Part shown: in pieces, positions 52,981 through 61,866 of the stretch
How the letters are laid out: each line of letters opens with the position of its first letter
Position numbering within the stretch: the first letter of the stretch is position 1
From: Candidatus Scalindua rubra
GTDB taxonomy: Bacteria > Planctomycetota > Brocadiia > Brocadiales > Scalinduaceae
DNA length: 64,000 bases
Direction: 5' to 3'
Assembly (NCBI GenBank): GCA_001723765.1
Contig: MAYW01000003.1
Coordinates: forward strand, 1 to 64,000
Translations under genes and position numbers: made by a program
Notes under the pieces: model-generated
Database searches by the model: none
What the model was told of the DNA's origin: nothing
What the model saw: the letters and a program-made list of their open reading frames with translations, nothing else

Positions 52981-55068
52981 TCATTTTTTTCCCACCATTA
53001 GTGATTCGTTCAATTCTTTCAGTAGTTGGTCTAAGTCGGTAGGTCTTATCTTTGTCGCCTGGGCTATATTTACGGCTCTTGCAAGTGTGTTTCTGAGAAC
53101 AGGATTCTTGAGTTGTGTAAATCCCTTACTTACAAGAACATCCATTGCCTGAGGATGTTGTTTTATGAGTTGATACACATTTGTTGATGCCGTAACAGTC
53201 GTGATTTCCTCTTGCGCTGCATCATCTTCAGCGCCTAGCTTCCCTGCACTAAAGGTCTTCCATATATTAATGCCAAACAATAGTATAGCCAAACTCTCTA
53301 TAAATCCGCTTATTCCCATTAGTAAAAAAGCCGGGGTTGAGCCAGTATGTACGGCAACTGGTTGAAAAATTACCCTTATAGCGCTACCCACGTTTATGAG
53401 AATAAAAGTTTTTGTTAATAATGAATAACTATGAAGTTTAACACCCTGGCTAATGGGTACAATTCTTGATGCATAACCAAAGATCATCATAGTGATGAAT
53501 CCGACCGTAACTGCATGCCTGTATGCACCAATTAATGCATGTGAAGCGGGTGTACCTGTAGATGCTTCGTAAAATGTAAAGATTAACATGGCTATCTCGG
53601 CTACGATTAACCACATAAACGCAGCCCAGACAAATCTCTCGTAACCCTTCTCAATCTCCATTCCTGAATAATCGATCTCCGGTTTCTTGAGTAAGTTTAA
53701 ATTATAGAGGAATAGGAGAACCGATATAAACTCCAGACAACCTGAAGTAAAAAAGAGTGTATTTAAGGCATAATAAGTAGTAAGGTTTATGTCAATAAAA
53801 TATGCCTTTAGGGGTTCGGATGCTGCTCTGAGGAGAACAGAAAAGTTTAATATTAACATAATAAGAAGGTTTATTTTGGGATTAGGGGCTTTTAATCCTA
53901 AAAAGACAGGTAAAGTCCGAGTGAGTACACCAAATATTACAAACGTTATGAACCCCATTATCTGTATATGACGGAGTGGACCAACCAAGACGTGTGGCAT
54001 ACTAGTTTTGCCAGTATTAATCATATAAACAGTTATACCAGTGAGGGCCACTATCTGAACGAGGAACCAGAGATAGCCTGATATTATAAAACCCTCGTAT
54101 GGTTCCAGTTCCTGTTTTTCCGCTGAAAGGATTGTCTTAAATACAACTACCAGGAATATTAATACTGCAGCGACTTCTAACAAACATCCTGATATGATTA
54201 ATGTCTTGAAGAAAGAAGAATCCGAAAATGGTAGAAGAGATCTGAAAAGAAATACCAGAAGTATGCCTGAGACCATAAAGACAAAGGATAGATTGGCGAG
54301 TTTTCCGCTGTACAGGCGTGTGGCGTAAAATCTTGGGAGTACGAAGTACGATACGCCCATTATGAATAGTCCACACCAACCAAAGATTTGTGTGTGGCCA
54401 TGAGTCTCTATCAGTACTCTGGAAACAGAATAAAGAGAATGTTGAAGCCCCATATAGAAAAGTAGTATTGCTCCATAAACACATCCAGTAGATAATGCGA
54501 TAACAATCGCCGTCTTCATGAATTTTTCGTGTATATTCTCGTATGCCGTAGCCGTATCATCTTCAGATACTTCAGGAGCTTCTGCCTTTCCCTGAACTAC
54601 ATCATTGAGTTCTTTGATTAAGCTGTCACCGTCTACATTATGTACCCTGGCAAAGAAATAAACTGCCTCCTCCGGTCCATATTCACCACCACACTCGAGT
54701 AAACCATATTTTGAAAAAACACCTTTGGTTTGTGGATAGTTCTTTATAATCTCTTTTACCGTGGTTTTTCCTGTGATTTCTTTTAACTCTGATCCTTCAG
54801 ATTCAGCAACGGAAGGTATTTCTTTACTTTCATCTTTAACTTCTTCTTCAACCATACCGGTTTCTTCCGGAATAGCTTTGTTCAGTGCATCCATCAGTTC
54901 ATCAATATTCTTTACATTGCAAGCTATTGCTGTTTTTTCTATGCTTTGTACTCCACCACAACACAGGTCAACACCGTACCTGGTAAGTACCACGTCAGTT
55001 TGTGGATATTTGTTAATCACCTCATTAACAATCATATCCTTTGTAATCCGATACTTCTCTTGACTCAT
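52981..55068 (-). CDS. NnrS-type membrane protein with ScdA_N and DUF1858-like domains
   Basis: 695 aa from ATG 55068 (MSQEKYRITKD); GGGGAACGG precedes. Three small domains frame it: N-terminal ScdA_N/DUF542 (ITKDMIVNEVINKYPQTDVV ... GVDLCCGG), a second DUF1858-like (TTVKEIIKNYPQTKGVFSKYGLLECGG), and a C-terminal (NVYQLIKQHPQAMDVLVSKG). Between residues about 190 and 620 lie about 12 helices of NnrS type, with HGHTQIFGWCGLFIMGVSYFVLPR, RHIQIMGFITFVIFGVLTRTLP and RHAVTVGFITMMIFGYASRIVPI. NnrS proteins relate to NO tolerance, and ScdA to repair of iron centres, so it would protect from NO made in anammox metabolism. Confidence 0.8.
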   Translation of the reverse strand: MSQEKYRITKDMIVNEVINKYPQTDVVLTRYGVDLCCGGVQSIEKTAIACNVKNIDELMDALNKAIPEETGMVEEEVKDESKEIPSVAESEGSELKEITGKTTVKEIIKNYPQTKGVFSKYGLLECGGEYGPEEAVYFFARVHNVDGDSLIKELNDVVQGKAEAPEVSEDDTATAYENIHEKFMKTAIVIALSTGCVYGAILLFYMGLQHSLYSVSRVLIETHGHTQIFGWCGLFIMGVSYFVLPRFYATRLYSGKLANLSFVFMVSGILLVFLFRSLLPFSDSSFFKTLIISGCLLEVAAVLIFLVVVFKTILSAEKQELEPYEGFIISGYLWFLVQIVALTGITVYMINTGKTSMPHVLVGPLRHIQIMGFITFVIFGVLTRTLPVFLGLKAPNPKINLLIMLILNFSVLLRAASEPLKAYFIDINLTTYYALNTLFFTSGCLEFISVLLFLYNLNLLKKPEIDYSGMEIEKGYERFVWAAFMWLIVAEIAMLIFTFYEASTGTPASHALIGAYRHAVTVGFITMMIFGYASRIVPISQGVKLHSYSLLTKTFILINVGSAIRVIFQPVAVHTGSTPAFLLMGISGFIESLAILLFGINIWKTFSAGKLGAEDDAAQEEITTVTASTNVYQLIKQHPQAMDVLVSKGFTQLKNPVLRNTLARAVNIAQATKIRPTDLDQLLKELNESLMVGKK

Positions 55069-55255
55069 TGGAACCGTTCCCCTTTTGTGCAAAAAGTGTA
55101 GTTGCTATTTGTAAGGTCTAGGTTAAGAATGCTCAAATATTTCAATATCCAATTGTTATTATTGCTTTTCTTTAAACGGTATTATACAAGAAAAGAATGT
55201 CAAATCCATTTAAAATACGATTTAATCAAAAAGGACTTGCAATATCATCAATCAT

Positions 55256-55801
55256 GTGATTTTATTGAACTTATTGAGAAAAGGACTAATAATAGTATAT
55301 ACAGGTAATGGTAAAGGAAAGACGACAGCAGCGATGGGAACGGCCTTGAGAGCTGTGGGGCAAGGGTTGAAGGTGCTAATGCTTCAATTCATAAAAGGGT
55401 CACGTAGTTATGGTGAGCTTGAATCAATAAAAAAGCTTGAGCCAGATTTTAAGATTAAACCATTGGGTAAGGGTTTTATCCATTTAAATTCAAAGTTAGA
55501 TAATGAAGAAGTTATAGAAAATATTTCGAAATCATGGAAACTCGCTAAGAATGAGATTCTCTCTGATAAATACGATATGATTATACTTGACGAAATTAAT
55601 TATGTTATCAGTTACGGATTGTTACCAGTTGAAGAAATGTTAGCATTGCTCGAAAGAAAACCCGAAAGGTTACATGTAATCCTGACAGGGAGGAACGCAC
55701 ATAGAAAAATAATTCAAAAAGCAGATTTAGTTACTGAAATGACCGAGATAAAACATCCATATTCTGAAGGTGTTAAGGCTCAAGAAGGAATAGAGTTTTA
55801 G
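55256..55801 (+). CDS. cobO: Cob(I)alamin adenosyltransferase CobO/BtuR
   Basis: 181 aa. P-loop TGNGKGKTTAAMGTALRAVGQG, QFIKGSRSYGELE and YDMIILDEINYVISYGLLP, HVILTGRNAHRKIIQKADLVTEM. It adds the 5'-deoxyadenosyl group to the corrinoid. Start uncertain: GTG 55256 is open, and TTG 55274 (MRKGLIIVYTG) is nearer the family's start. No SD is seen. Confidence 0.9.
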   Translation: MILLNLLRKGLIIVYTGNGKGKTTAAMGTALRAVGQGLKVLMLQFIKGSRSYGELESIKKLEPDFKIKPLGKGFIHLNSKLDNEEVIENISKSWKLAKNEILSDKYDMIILDEINYVISYGLLPVEEMLALLERKPERLHVILTGRNAHRKIIQKADLVTEMTEIKHPYSEGVKAQEGIEF

Positions 55802-55818
55802 ATAATAACGGCTTAAAT

Positions 55819-55938
55819 AAGTGCCTAAAGTGTGAAGTGAACTAAAGTGCCTAAAGTTGGGGGGTGGGGATAACGGTTTAAACCGCATCCGTTTCCTAAC
55901 TTTAGTCACTTCAAACTTTAGTTCACTTTAGTCACTTT
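55819..55938. repeat. 120-bp inverted repeat of CTAAAGTG words
   Basis: Left arm AAGTGCCTAAAGTG... pairs with right arm AACTTTAGTCACTTCAAACT; each arm has an internal direct CTAAAGT repeat. Fills the cobO-thyX gap; a T-run is missing, so it is a repeat rather than a terminator. Confidence 0.65.
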
Positions 55939-55966
55939 TATACATTACAACTATTTTAAACGACAC

Positions 55967-56698
55967 ATGGGACAAGTTAACTTAAAAGTGGTTTTATTGC
56001 AACATACACAAGATCCTGAAGGCGTAATTGCTCATGCTGCTAAATTGTGCTATAGCCCTAGTTCTGTGGAAGAACTCAAAAGTAAAATTGAAAAGTCTAA
56101 TAAAAAAAAGTTTATTGAAAAACTCCTTAAATTAGGACACCTCTCTCCCTTTGAGCATGTTTCTTTCACTTTTGGTGTAGAAGGCATATCAAGAGCCTGT
56201 TCGCACCAGCTCGTTAGACATAGAATTGCATCATACTCTCAACAAAGCCAAAGGTATGTTGGCAAACGCAGCGGCAAAGAAGACAAAATCTTTGATTTCA
56301 TCATACCACCTGGTGTTGAAGCTGCAGGTAAAAAGGAATGGTTTATTGGGAAGATGCAAGAGATTCAGAAATGGTATGATGAGCTTGTTGAGGCATTGGG
56401 GGATTCTGGTGAGAAGTCAAATGAAGATGCGCGTTTTATTTTACCTAATGCCTCTGAAACCAAGATAATTATCACAATGAATGTCAGAGAATTGCTTCAT
56501 TTTTTCAGTGTAAGATGCTGCAACCGTGCACAATGGGAAATAAGGGACCTTGCGACTGAAATGTTGAGATTAGCTAGAAAGATTATTCCCAGCATCTTTT
56601 CGAAATCCGGTCCAAATTGTATAAATGGTCCTTGTACAGAAGGCGAGATGTATTGTGGGAAGCTTGATGAGGTTAGGGCAAAATTTCGTGACTTGTGA
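55967..56698 (+). CDS. thyX: Flavin-dependent thymidylate synthase ThyX
   Basis: 243 aa. The RHRxxSxNxxSxR-like motif is RHRIASYSQQSQRYV (residue about 84), with HLSPFEHVSFTF and ARFILPNASETKIIITMNVRELLHFFSVRCCNRAQWEIRDLA as FAD/dUMP sites. It makes dTMP from dUMP using FAD, NADPH and methylene-THF. It fits with the dUTPase fusion at 37.9 kb, which supplies dUMP. The start is ATG 55967. Confidence 0.95.
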   Translation: MGQVNLKVVLLQHTQDPEGVIAHAAKLCYSPSSVEELKSKIEKSNKKKFIEKLLKLGHLSPFEHVSFTFGVEGISRACSHQLVRHRIASYSQQSQRYVGKRSGKEDKIFDFIIPPGVEAAGKKEWFIGKMQEIQKWYDELVEALGDSGEKSNEDARFILPNASETKIIITMNVRELLHFFSVRCCNRAQWEIRDLATEMLRLARKIIPSIFSKSGPNCINGPCTEGEMYCGKLDEVRAKFRDL

Positions 56699-56715
56699 TT
56701 TAGATTAAATAGAAC

Positions 56716-56786
56716 GCACCCGCCTGTCATTTGTCGGGCGGGGATATTCGCAGATGCCTGCCCGACAGCGTCGTTCGGGCGGGTGC
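56716..56786. repeat. REP-like hairpin GCACCCGCC...GGGCGGGTGC
   Basis: GCACCCGCC faces GGCGGGTGC with inner TCGGGCGG and GCCTGCCCGACAG words; it is the strongest member of the family seen at 9000, 12530 and 19410. It probably forms a cruciform or RNA stem. Confidence 0.65.
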
Positions 56787-56840
56787 ATAGATAAAAGCCT
56801 CTTTCTGAAATAAAAAAACAGAACAAACACTTTGGTAGTT

Positions 56841-57750
56841 TCCCTCCCCCTTGATGGGGGAGGGGAGGGTGGGGGTGACAGAAAGATCGTTAATAAAGTT
56901 ACTAACATTGCAAAAGTTTTAAGAAAAAGATCAACAGAAACAGAAAGGTTTTAAAGTGTTGATATTTTGGAATAATGATGTTTTTACAAATATAAACGGA
57001 ATATTAGAAGTGATAAGGGAGAATTGTCTGAGTCACCCTCTCCTAACCCCTCCCATCAAGGGAGGGGAATAAACCAGGGTTCAAGCAATGTCGAATATAT
57101 TTTATCTATTATGCCAAAATGCTATAAATTTATAGTATAGGAATTTCCATTTTAAGTCTTTGGGAATTAAGTCCTTAGCCTTTTATTTTAACCCCGCTGC
57201 TTTCTTGCTGAAAGCAAGATGCGGGGTAGCGGCAACCTTTAGGTTGCCACGTCCATGGGATAGCGAGCAAAGATAGTTATATGAACATTTAAATTGGATT
57301 TAATCTCATGGTGTGTGGAGGCCTGAAGACCTCCGCTACAGTTGGGGATCGGAGTCCGCCCGAAGGGCGTTAAGTTCATTAAATTTATTATTTATGAACG
57401 TATTTAAAGTAGTCTTAGGTAATAATTACATACTGTAATAGTTTGCCAATGTCCTAACCTGACACTATATGAAGTTTAAGGAAACAAACTAGAAAAGTTC
57501 CCTCTCCCCTTGATGGGGGTGAGGGCTTCGGCGTGAGTTCAGCCGAACGGATAGGGTGAGGGGTGCTGAAGTAATACATTAAATATTTGATACGAAAATA
57601 GATTCCCAATCGAGTTGGGAATGACAATTTTTTTGTATTATCTGTCATTCCCGTGGCATTGCTCACATGGCAAGCAGACATGGAATCTAGAATTTTCATC
57701 CGTCGTGGTGCCACAATACTGGCATGAAGGTTTAATAGGAGTAAAAAAAT
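56841..57750. repeat. Gene-free repeat region between thyX and the MetE-like gene
   Basis: No gene. It contains an inverted pair at 56841-56879 and 57033-57077 (CCCTCCCCCTTGATGGGGGAGGGG against CCCTCCCATCAAGGGAGGGG), a TTTAGGTTGCC stem (57230-57250), CCTGAAGACCTCCGCTAC (about 57320), a CCCCTTGATGGGGGTGAGGG block (57508-57530), and copy 2 of the 35540 repeat (57594-57733). This is a hotspot of small palindromic elements. Confidence 0.55.
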
Positions 57751-58800
57751 TTGTTTAAAGGGAATTTTTCAGCAACAGCCATTGGTAGTTTTCCTCATGA
57801 TAATGTTGATGATGCATGCAATCTTATTTTGAGAACACTTACTGAGATACCATGTTGGCCACAACTTCCTGAAAGAGATATGAGAGAAGAAATGTGCGTT
57901 CAGTATACAGAAGGACTACCGTACTTAAGGCTTTGTCCAGAAGATAAAAAGATCTATGTTGATATGCCCAGCGATAATACCGAAGAATTGGAAGACTTTT
58001 ACAATAAGTATCTGTCAGAAGATGCAGGACTTTTTTCTATAAGTGAACGTTTTGCTGTTGGATTTCCGTATATGATTAAATATCTTCATGAAAAAAAACC
58101 TGATAGTCTCCGTGCAATTAAGGGACAAATAGTAGGTCCCATTACCTTAGCTGGTACCTTAAAGGACCCAGAGCAGATTCCAATACTCCATAATTCAGTA
58201 CTTTTTGACGCAGCAGTAAAGCTGCTTGCTATGAAGGCTTGCTGGCAAATTGAAAAGTTTTCTGAATTTGGTTTGCCTGAGATTATGTTTCTGGATGAAC
58301 CATATCTTTCGAGTTATGGTTCTGCATTTGCCAGTTTAAAGAAAGAACAAATTGTTGATTCTTTAAATGAGATATTTCAGGTAATACATAATCGTCATGC
58401 GTTATCAGGCATTCATTGTTGTGGGAACACTGATTGGTCAATGCTTATGGATACTCAAGTAGACATCATAAGTTTTGATGCTTATGGTTATATGGATACG
58501 ATGCTAATATATAAGCAAGAAATAGATTCGTTTCTTAAAAGGGGCGGAATCTTGTCATGGGGGATTGTTCCTACGTCTCACAGTGTTAATGAAGTTACAG
58601 TAGAAAGCCTGTCTGAAAAACTTGAATCAGCTATTGATTCCTTAGTAAACAAGGGAATTGAAAGAAGGTTGATAAATGAAAATTCCTTGATAACCCCAAG
58701 TTGTGGTACTGGCACAATGCCCTTAGAAGAGGCCGAAAAGGCAATGACTCTAACTCACGATTTATCAGTGAGGGTCAAGGATAAATACAAAATCAGGTAA
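57751..58800 (+). CDS. MetE-like (UROD/MetE superfamily) protein
   Basis: 349 aa, TTG start with GGAG ten bases upstream. It resembles the MetE C-terminal (cobalamin-independent methionine synthase-like) barrel: TAIGSFPHDNVDDA, then IKGQIVGPITLAG, GLPEIMFLDEPYLSSYG, IHCCGNTDWSMLMDTQVDIISFDAYGY, and PSCGTGTMPLEEAEKAM. The zinc ligands HCCG and CG-T at the end are kept. Too short for full MetE; a methyltransferase for a corrinoid protein or thiol is likely. Confidence 0.75.
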   Translation: MFKGNFSATAIGSFPHDNVDDACNLILRTLTEIPCWPQLPERDMREEMCVQYTEGLPYLRLCPEDKKIYVDMPSDNTEELEDFYNKYLSEDAGLFSISERFAVGFPYMIKYLHEKKPDSLRAIKGQIVGPITLAGTLKDPEQIPILHNSVLFDAAVKLLAMKACWQIEKFSEFGLPEIMFLDEPYLSSYGSAFASLKKEQIVDSLNEIFQVIHNRHALSGIHCCGNTDWSMLMDTQVDIISFDAYGYMDTMLIYKQEIDSFLKRGGILSWGIVPTSHSVNEVTVESLSEKLESAIDSLVNKGIERRLINENSLITPSCGTGTMPLEEAEKAMTLTHDLSVRVKDKYKIR

Positions 58801-58803
58801 CAG

Positions 58804-58950
58804 TTCACCGCAAAAACGCAAATTTACCCTGTTAGATAAAACTTATCCAACAGTCAACTACGTTTATCGTGATTAATGTGCGCTTATCGTACAACTAACG
58901 GTTATTTTACATTATCTAACAGGGTGAATTTGCGCCTTTGCGGTGAACTC
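58804..58950. repeat. Mini-element copy C nested in a CACCGCAAAGGCGCAAA palindrome
   Basis: The core CCCTGTTAGATAA (58827-58839) faces TTATCTAACAGGG (58912-58924), 98 bp. Outside it TTCACCGCAAAAACGCAAATT (58804-58824) faces TTTGCGCCTTTGCGGTGAA (about 58930-58948). Thus copy C sits in the loop of an older palindrome, as after insertion. Confidence 0.7.
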
Positions 58951-58986
58951 TTACGACATTGTCAATTGAAAGGGAGGGGTATACCA

Positions 58987-59826
58987 ATGAAGACATTAGT
59001 AAACCCCATAAGACCTATGGTCTCTTACGTGGCAAATATTGTTTTAATTATGACGCTGACCGTGTCACTTGCCTTGCCTGCTTATGCCCAGGAGAAATTG
59101 TGGAACGAAATAAATGCTAAAATTACAATACTTTATCAACAAGGGCAAATTTTAAAAGCGGTTAATATAGCTAAAGAAGCATTAAAGGTTGCAGTGGAGA
59201 CATTTGGTACTGATCATCCCAGTGTAGCCATATCCCTGAACAATCTTGCGGAACTTTACCGAGACCAGGGCAAATACACCAAAGCTGAGCCCCTTTACAA
59301 GCAGGCATTGGCGATAGATGAGAAAGCTCTTGGTAAAGATCATACTGATTTTGCAAGAGACTTGAACAATCTGGCGGCACTTTATTACTCCCAGGGCAAA
59401 TATGCCGAGGCCGAGCCCATTTGCAAGCGAGTACTGGCAATAAGGGAAAAAGCCCTTGGGCCAGAGCATCCCGATGTGGCCACATCCCTGAACAATCTGG
59501 CGGAACTTTATAGCGCCCAGGGTAAATATAACGAGGCTGAACACCTTTTCAGGCAGGCACTGGCGATACATGAGAAGGCACTTGGTAAAGTTAATCCTAG
59601 TGTTGCATCAGATATCAACAATCTAGCGGCACTTTATCATGACCAGGGCAAATATGCCGAGGCTGAGCCACTTTACAAGTGGGCATTGGCAATATACGAA
59701 AAAGCCCTTGGGCCAGACCATCCTAATGTGGCGTTGGTGCTAGAACATATGGCAAAGTTATACAAAAAGATTGGAAAGAAAAAGGAAGCAAAACGAATTA
59801 AAAAAACGTGCAAAAAAAATCCGTAA
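58987..59826 (+). CDS. Secreted TPR (kinesin-light-chain-type) protein
   Basis: 279 aa from ATG 58987 with AAAGGGAGGGG; an upstream open part runs through the repeat and is rejected. Signal peptide VLIMTLTVSLALPAYAQ ends near residue 34. Then about five 42-residue TPR units occur, such as SLNNLAELYRDQGKY and AEPLYKQALAI (with EKALG). The 126-bp DNA units are very similar to each other. It is a protein-protein scaffold on the outer side of the membrane. Partner unknown. Confidence 0.85.
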   Translation: MKTLVNPIRPMVSYVANIVLIMTLTVSLALPAYAQEKLWNEINAKITILYQQGQILKAVNIAKEALKVAVETFGTDHPSVAISLNNLAELYRDQGKYTKAEPLYKQALAIDEKALGKDHTDFARDLNNLAALYYSQGKYAEAEPICKRVLAIREKALGPEHPDVATSLNNLAELYSAQGKYNEAEHLFRQALAIHEKALGKVNPSVASDINNLAALYHDQGKYAEAEPLYKWALAIYEKALGPDHPNVALVLEHMAKLYKKIGKKKEAKRIKKTCKKNP

Positions 59827-59876
59827 AAGAAATCAATGATGGTAATTTCGTAACTACTCAATATCTTGTGGAAAAT

Positions 59877-60231
59877 GAAATTTCTCGCAAAGCCGCAAAG
59901 AGCGCAAAGGCCTCCGGCTCGTAGAGCCTATGCCTCGGAGAGAGACCTAAAGTGTTAAAGGAAGAAGATAGGGAATGTAGAAAAGTATAACATTTAAAAA
60001 AAAATAATCACACAAAGTCACGAAGAACACAAAGGGAAAAACTATTATCTTTTGTTTTATTTTTTTAATTTCGTTTTCTTAGTGATCTCTGTGCCTCTGT
60101 GTGAAATTTTCTTTTATTCCTCACTTTTAATGTGTGAGGATTAGTAATTTAAAAGAAGGGATTAAGAGAATAGTCAATAATCTTTGAAGCTTTGCGCCCT
60201 TGGCGTCTTTGCGATGAACTTTTACAATAAA
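59877..60231. repeat. Nested palindromes in the TPR-cobD gap
   Basis: Outer: CTCGCAAAGCCGCAAAGAGC (from about 59882) facing GCGTCTTTGCGATGAAC (about 60211-60227). Inner: TCACACAAAGTCACGAAGAAC (about 60009) facing GTGATCTCTGTGCCTCTGTG (about 60083). Four arms in two nested pairs, no gene. Similar words occur at the ends of 58804-58950. Confidence 0.6.
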
Positions 60232-60240
60232 GTTTAAAAC

Positions 60241-61371
60241 ATGCTTAATGGACACGGCGGTAACATAAATCAGATTTGTAGTGAGTATGGACTAACCTCA
60301 GATGAAATCATAGACTTTAGTGCGAACGTAAATCCACTTGGCTATCCAGATAGTGTTCGCAAGGTTATTCTGGAGCGATTCGATGAAATACTAAACTACC
60401 CTGATAGTAAGTGTACTAACCTCCGAAAGAACATTGCAGTAAAATATTCTTGTAACGAGTCAAACATAATTGTTGGTAATGGCTCAAATGAGCTTTTTTA
60501 TCTAATACCTCGTGCTTTGAAACCTGAAAAGGGGATTATTCTGCAGCCCACATTCAGCGAGTTTAAAGATGCATTGTCCAGTGTAAACGTCGAGGTTATT
60601 GAAATCATAAATGATGATAATAAATTTCCCATGATTAATATAAATGACTCAAGATTGAAAAGTATAAGAGATGGTATGGTTTTCTTGTGTAATCCGAACA
60701 ATCCAACAGGACAACTCATCTCAAAGGGTGAAATATTAAAACTTGTAAAAAGCAATCCGAAGAGATTAATTGTAGTAGATGAAGCATTCATAGATTTTGT
60801 TGAAGATGAAGATAAGTATAGTGTCATAAAAGAGGCACCCTTAATGGACAATCTCATAGTAGTCAGATCGTTAACGAAATTTTACGGTTTCCCTGGCCTG
60901 AGACTTGGATATCTTGTTGCATGTGAATCTATTATTAATAATTTATTGCGTTTCAAAGAACCATGGACAGTTAATGTACTAGCACAAATTGCAGGATATG
61001 TTGCGATAAATGACAAGGAGTTTGAACGGAATACAAAAACGTTTATATCAGTGGAAAAGACTTTCTTATATGAAAGTCTATCTAAGATAGAAGGTTTACG
61101 ACCGTTTTATCCATCTGCAAATTTTATTCTGGTAAGGATTGACAATGATGAATTAACGTCTTCTGAAATTCACGATCTTTTAGTAAAAGATAAGATTGTC
61201 ATCAGAGATTGTTCAAATTTTGTTGGCCTTAGTAATAAATATTTTCGTGTTGCTGTCAAGACTAGAGAAGATAATAAAAGACTCTTAAGTGCATTGAAAT
61301 TAATAATGGAAGATGTGGCTTTTAAAGGAATAAATAAGAGGGGGTTTGTGCAGGAATTTATTGCCAGATAA
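60241..61371 (+). CDS. cobD: Threonine-phosphate decarboxylase-like CobD (PLP enzyme)
   Basis: 376 aa. Begins MLNGHGGNINQICSEYGL and DFSANVNPLGYPDSVR, typical of CobD (HisC-like). PLP-binding parts are GNGSNELFYLI, FLCNPNNPTGQLIS, VVDEAFIDF and RSLTKFYGFPGLRLGYLV (Lys of SLTKFYG). It makes the aminopropanol-phosphate arm of the corrinoid nucleotide loop. The C-terminal extension (FKGINKRGFVQEFIAR) is short. It lies before cobQ and cbiB with an inserted MNT/HEPN pair between. Confidence 0.9.
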   Translation: MLNGHGGNINQICSEYGLTSDEIIDFSANVNPLGYPDSVRKVILERFDEILNYPDSKCTNLRKNIAVKYSCNESNIIVGNGSNELFYLIPRALKPEKGIILQPTFSEFKDALSSVNVEVIEIINDDNKFPMININDSRLKSIRDGMVFLCNPNNPTGQLISKGEILKLVKSNPKRLIVVDEAFIDFVEDEDKYSVIKEAPLMDNLIVVRSLTKFYGFPGLRLGYLVACESIINNLLRFKEPWTVNVLAQIAGYVAINDKEFERNTKTFISVEKTFLYESLSKIEGLRPFYPSANFILVRIDNDELTSSEIHDLLVKDKIVIRDCSNFVGLSNKYFRVAVKTREDNKRLLSALKLIMEDVAFKGINKRGFVQEFIAR

Positions 61372-61377
61372 ATGATT

Positions 61378-61695
61378 CTATTTAATCTTTATTCCTGTTT
61401 CCATTATTTCTTTTACAAATGGATCATCTGTCTTGAAATCTTGTGGACTATATGGTAATACTTCAATATTGCTACTTACTTTTAGTGTTATTAGTCTTAT
61501 TTTACTACGATCTTTGATGCGAATACCTTCAAATATTTCAGATACAATAACCAAATCTATATCACTCCAATCATCATAATTACCTTTTGCATAACTACCA
61601 AAAAGTATTGCTTGATTAACTGGAATATTATTATCCTTTAACGCTACCAAATATTTATCTATTATTTCTCTTACTTTAGCTGGGATTTGAGCCAC
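61378..61695 (-). CDS. MNT-type nucleotidyltransferase (antitoxin-like)
   Basis: 105 aa, GTG start with AAGGAG. Nucleotidyltransferase motif GSYAKGNYDDWSDIDLVIVS is intact (G-S-x9-D-x-D). Partner of the HEPN fragment upstream (15 bases). In MNT/HEPN toxin-antitoxin modules the MNT protein AMPylates and silences HEPN. Confidence 0.85.
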   Translation of the reverse strand: MAQIPAKVREIIDKYLVALKDNNIPVNQAILFGSYAKGNYDDWSDIDLVIVSEIFEGIRIKDRSKIRLITLKVSSNIEVLPYSPQDFKTDDPFVKEIMETGIKIK

Positions 61696-61710
61696 TTATA
61701 ATACTCCTTG

Positions 61711-61866
61711 TTATAAACAAAAAATTGCCTTTAGAGTCTTTTCCAGAACCAAATGTCCTATGAATAAACACCAATCATATTTTTCTGATTTAAAAAGACT
61801 CTCTGCAGCACTCAAGTCATGATCCGCACTTTTAAGCCAATAATCAATATGTTCATCTTTTGTCAT
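61711..61866 (-). pseudogene. Truncated HEPN toxin (51 aa)
   Basis: The minus-strand frame reads MTKDEHIDYWLKSADHDLSAAESLFKSEKYDWCLFIGHLVLEKTLKAIFCL-stop. It matches the first two helices of HEPN; the R-x4-6-H active site (about residue 100 in the family) is missing. The stop lies at 61711-61713, right before the MNT ribosome site, so a deletion of the C-terminal half is likely. The toxin is probably dead. Confidence 0.75.

Noticed and set aside
55102-55308. Open frame between the NnrS-type gene and cobO
   Set aside because: It ends inside cobO in another frame and has no SD or family features.
57454-57714. Minus-strand 86-codon frame in the repeat region
   Set aside because: It runs through copy 2 of the dispersed repeat and has no family or ribosome site.
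59171-59571. Minus-strand frames opposite the TPR gene
   Set aside because: They are open only because the 126-bp TPR units repeat the same codons. Shadow of the real gene.
58987-59826. Tandem 126-bp DNA repeats considered as a CRISPR-like or satellite array
   Set aside because: The units encode 42-residue TPR motifs in one frame with a signal peptide. This explains the periodicity.
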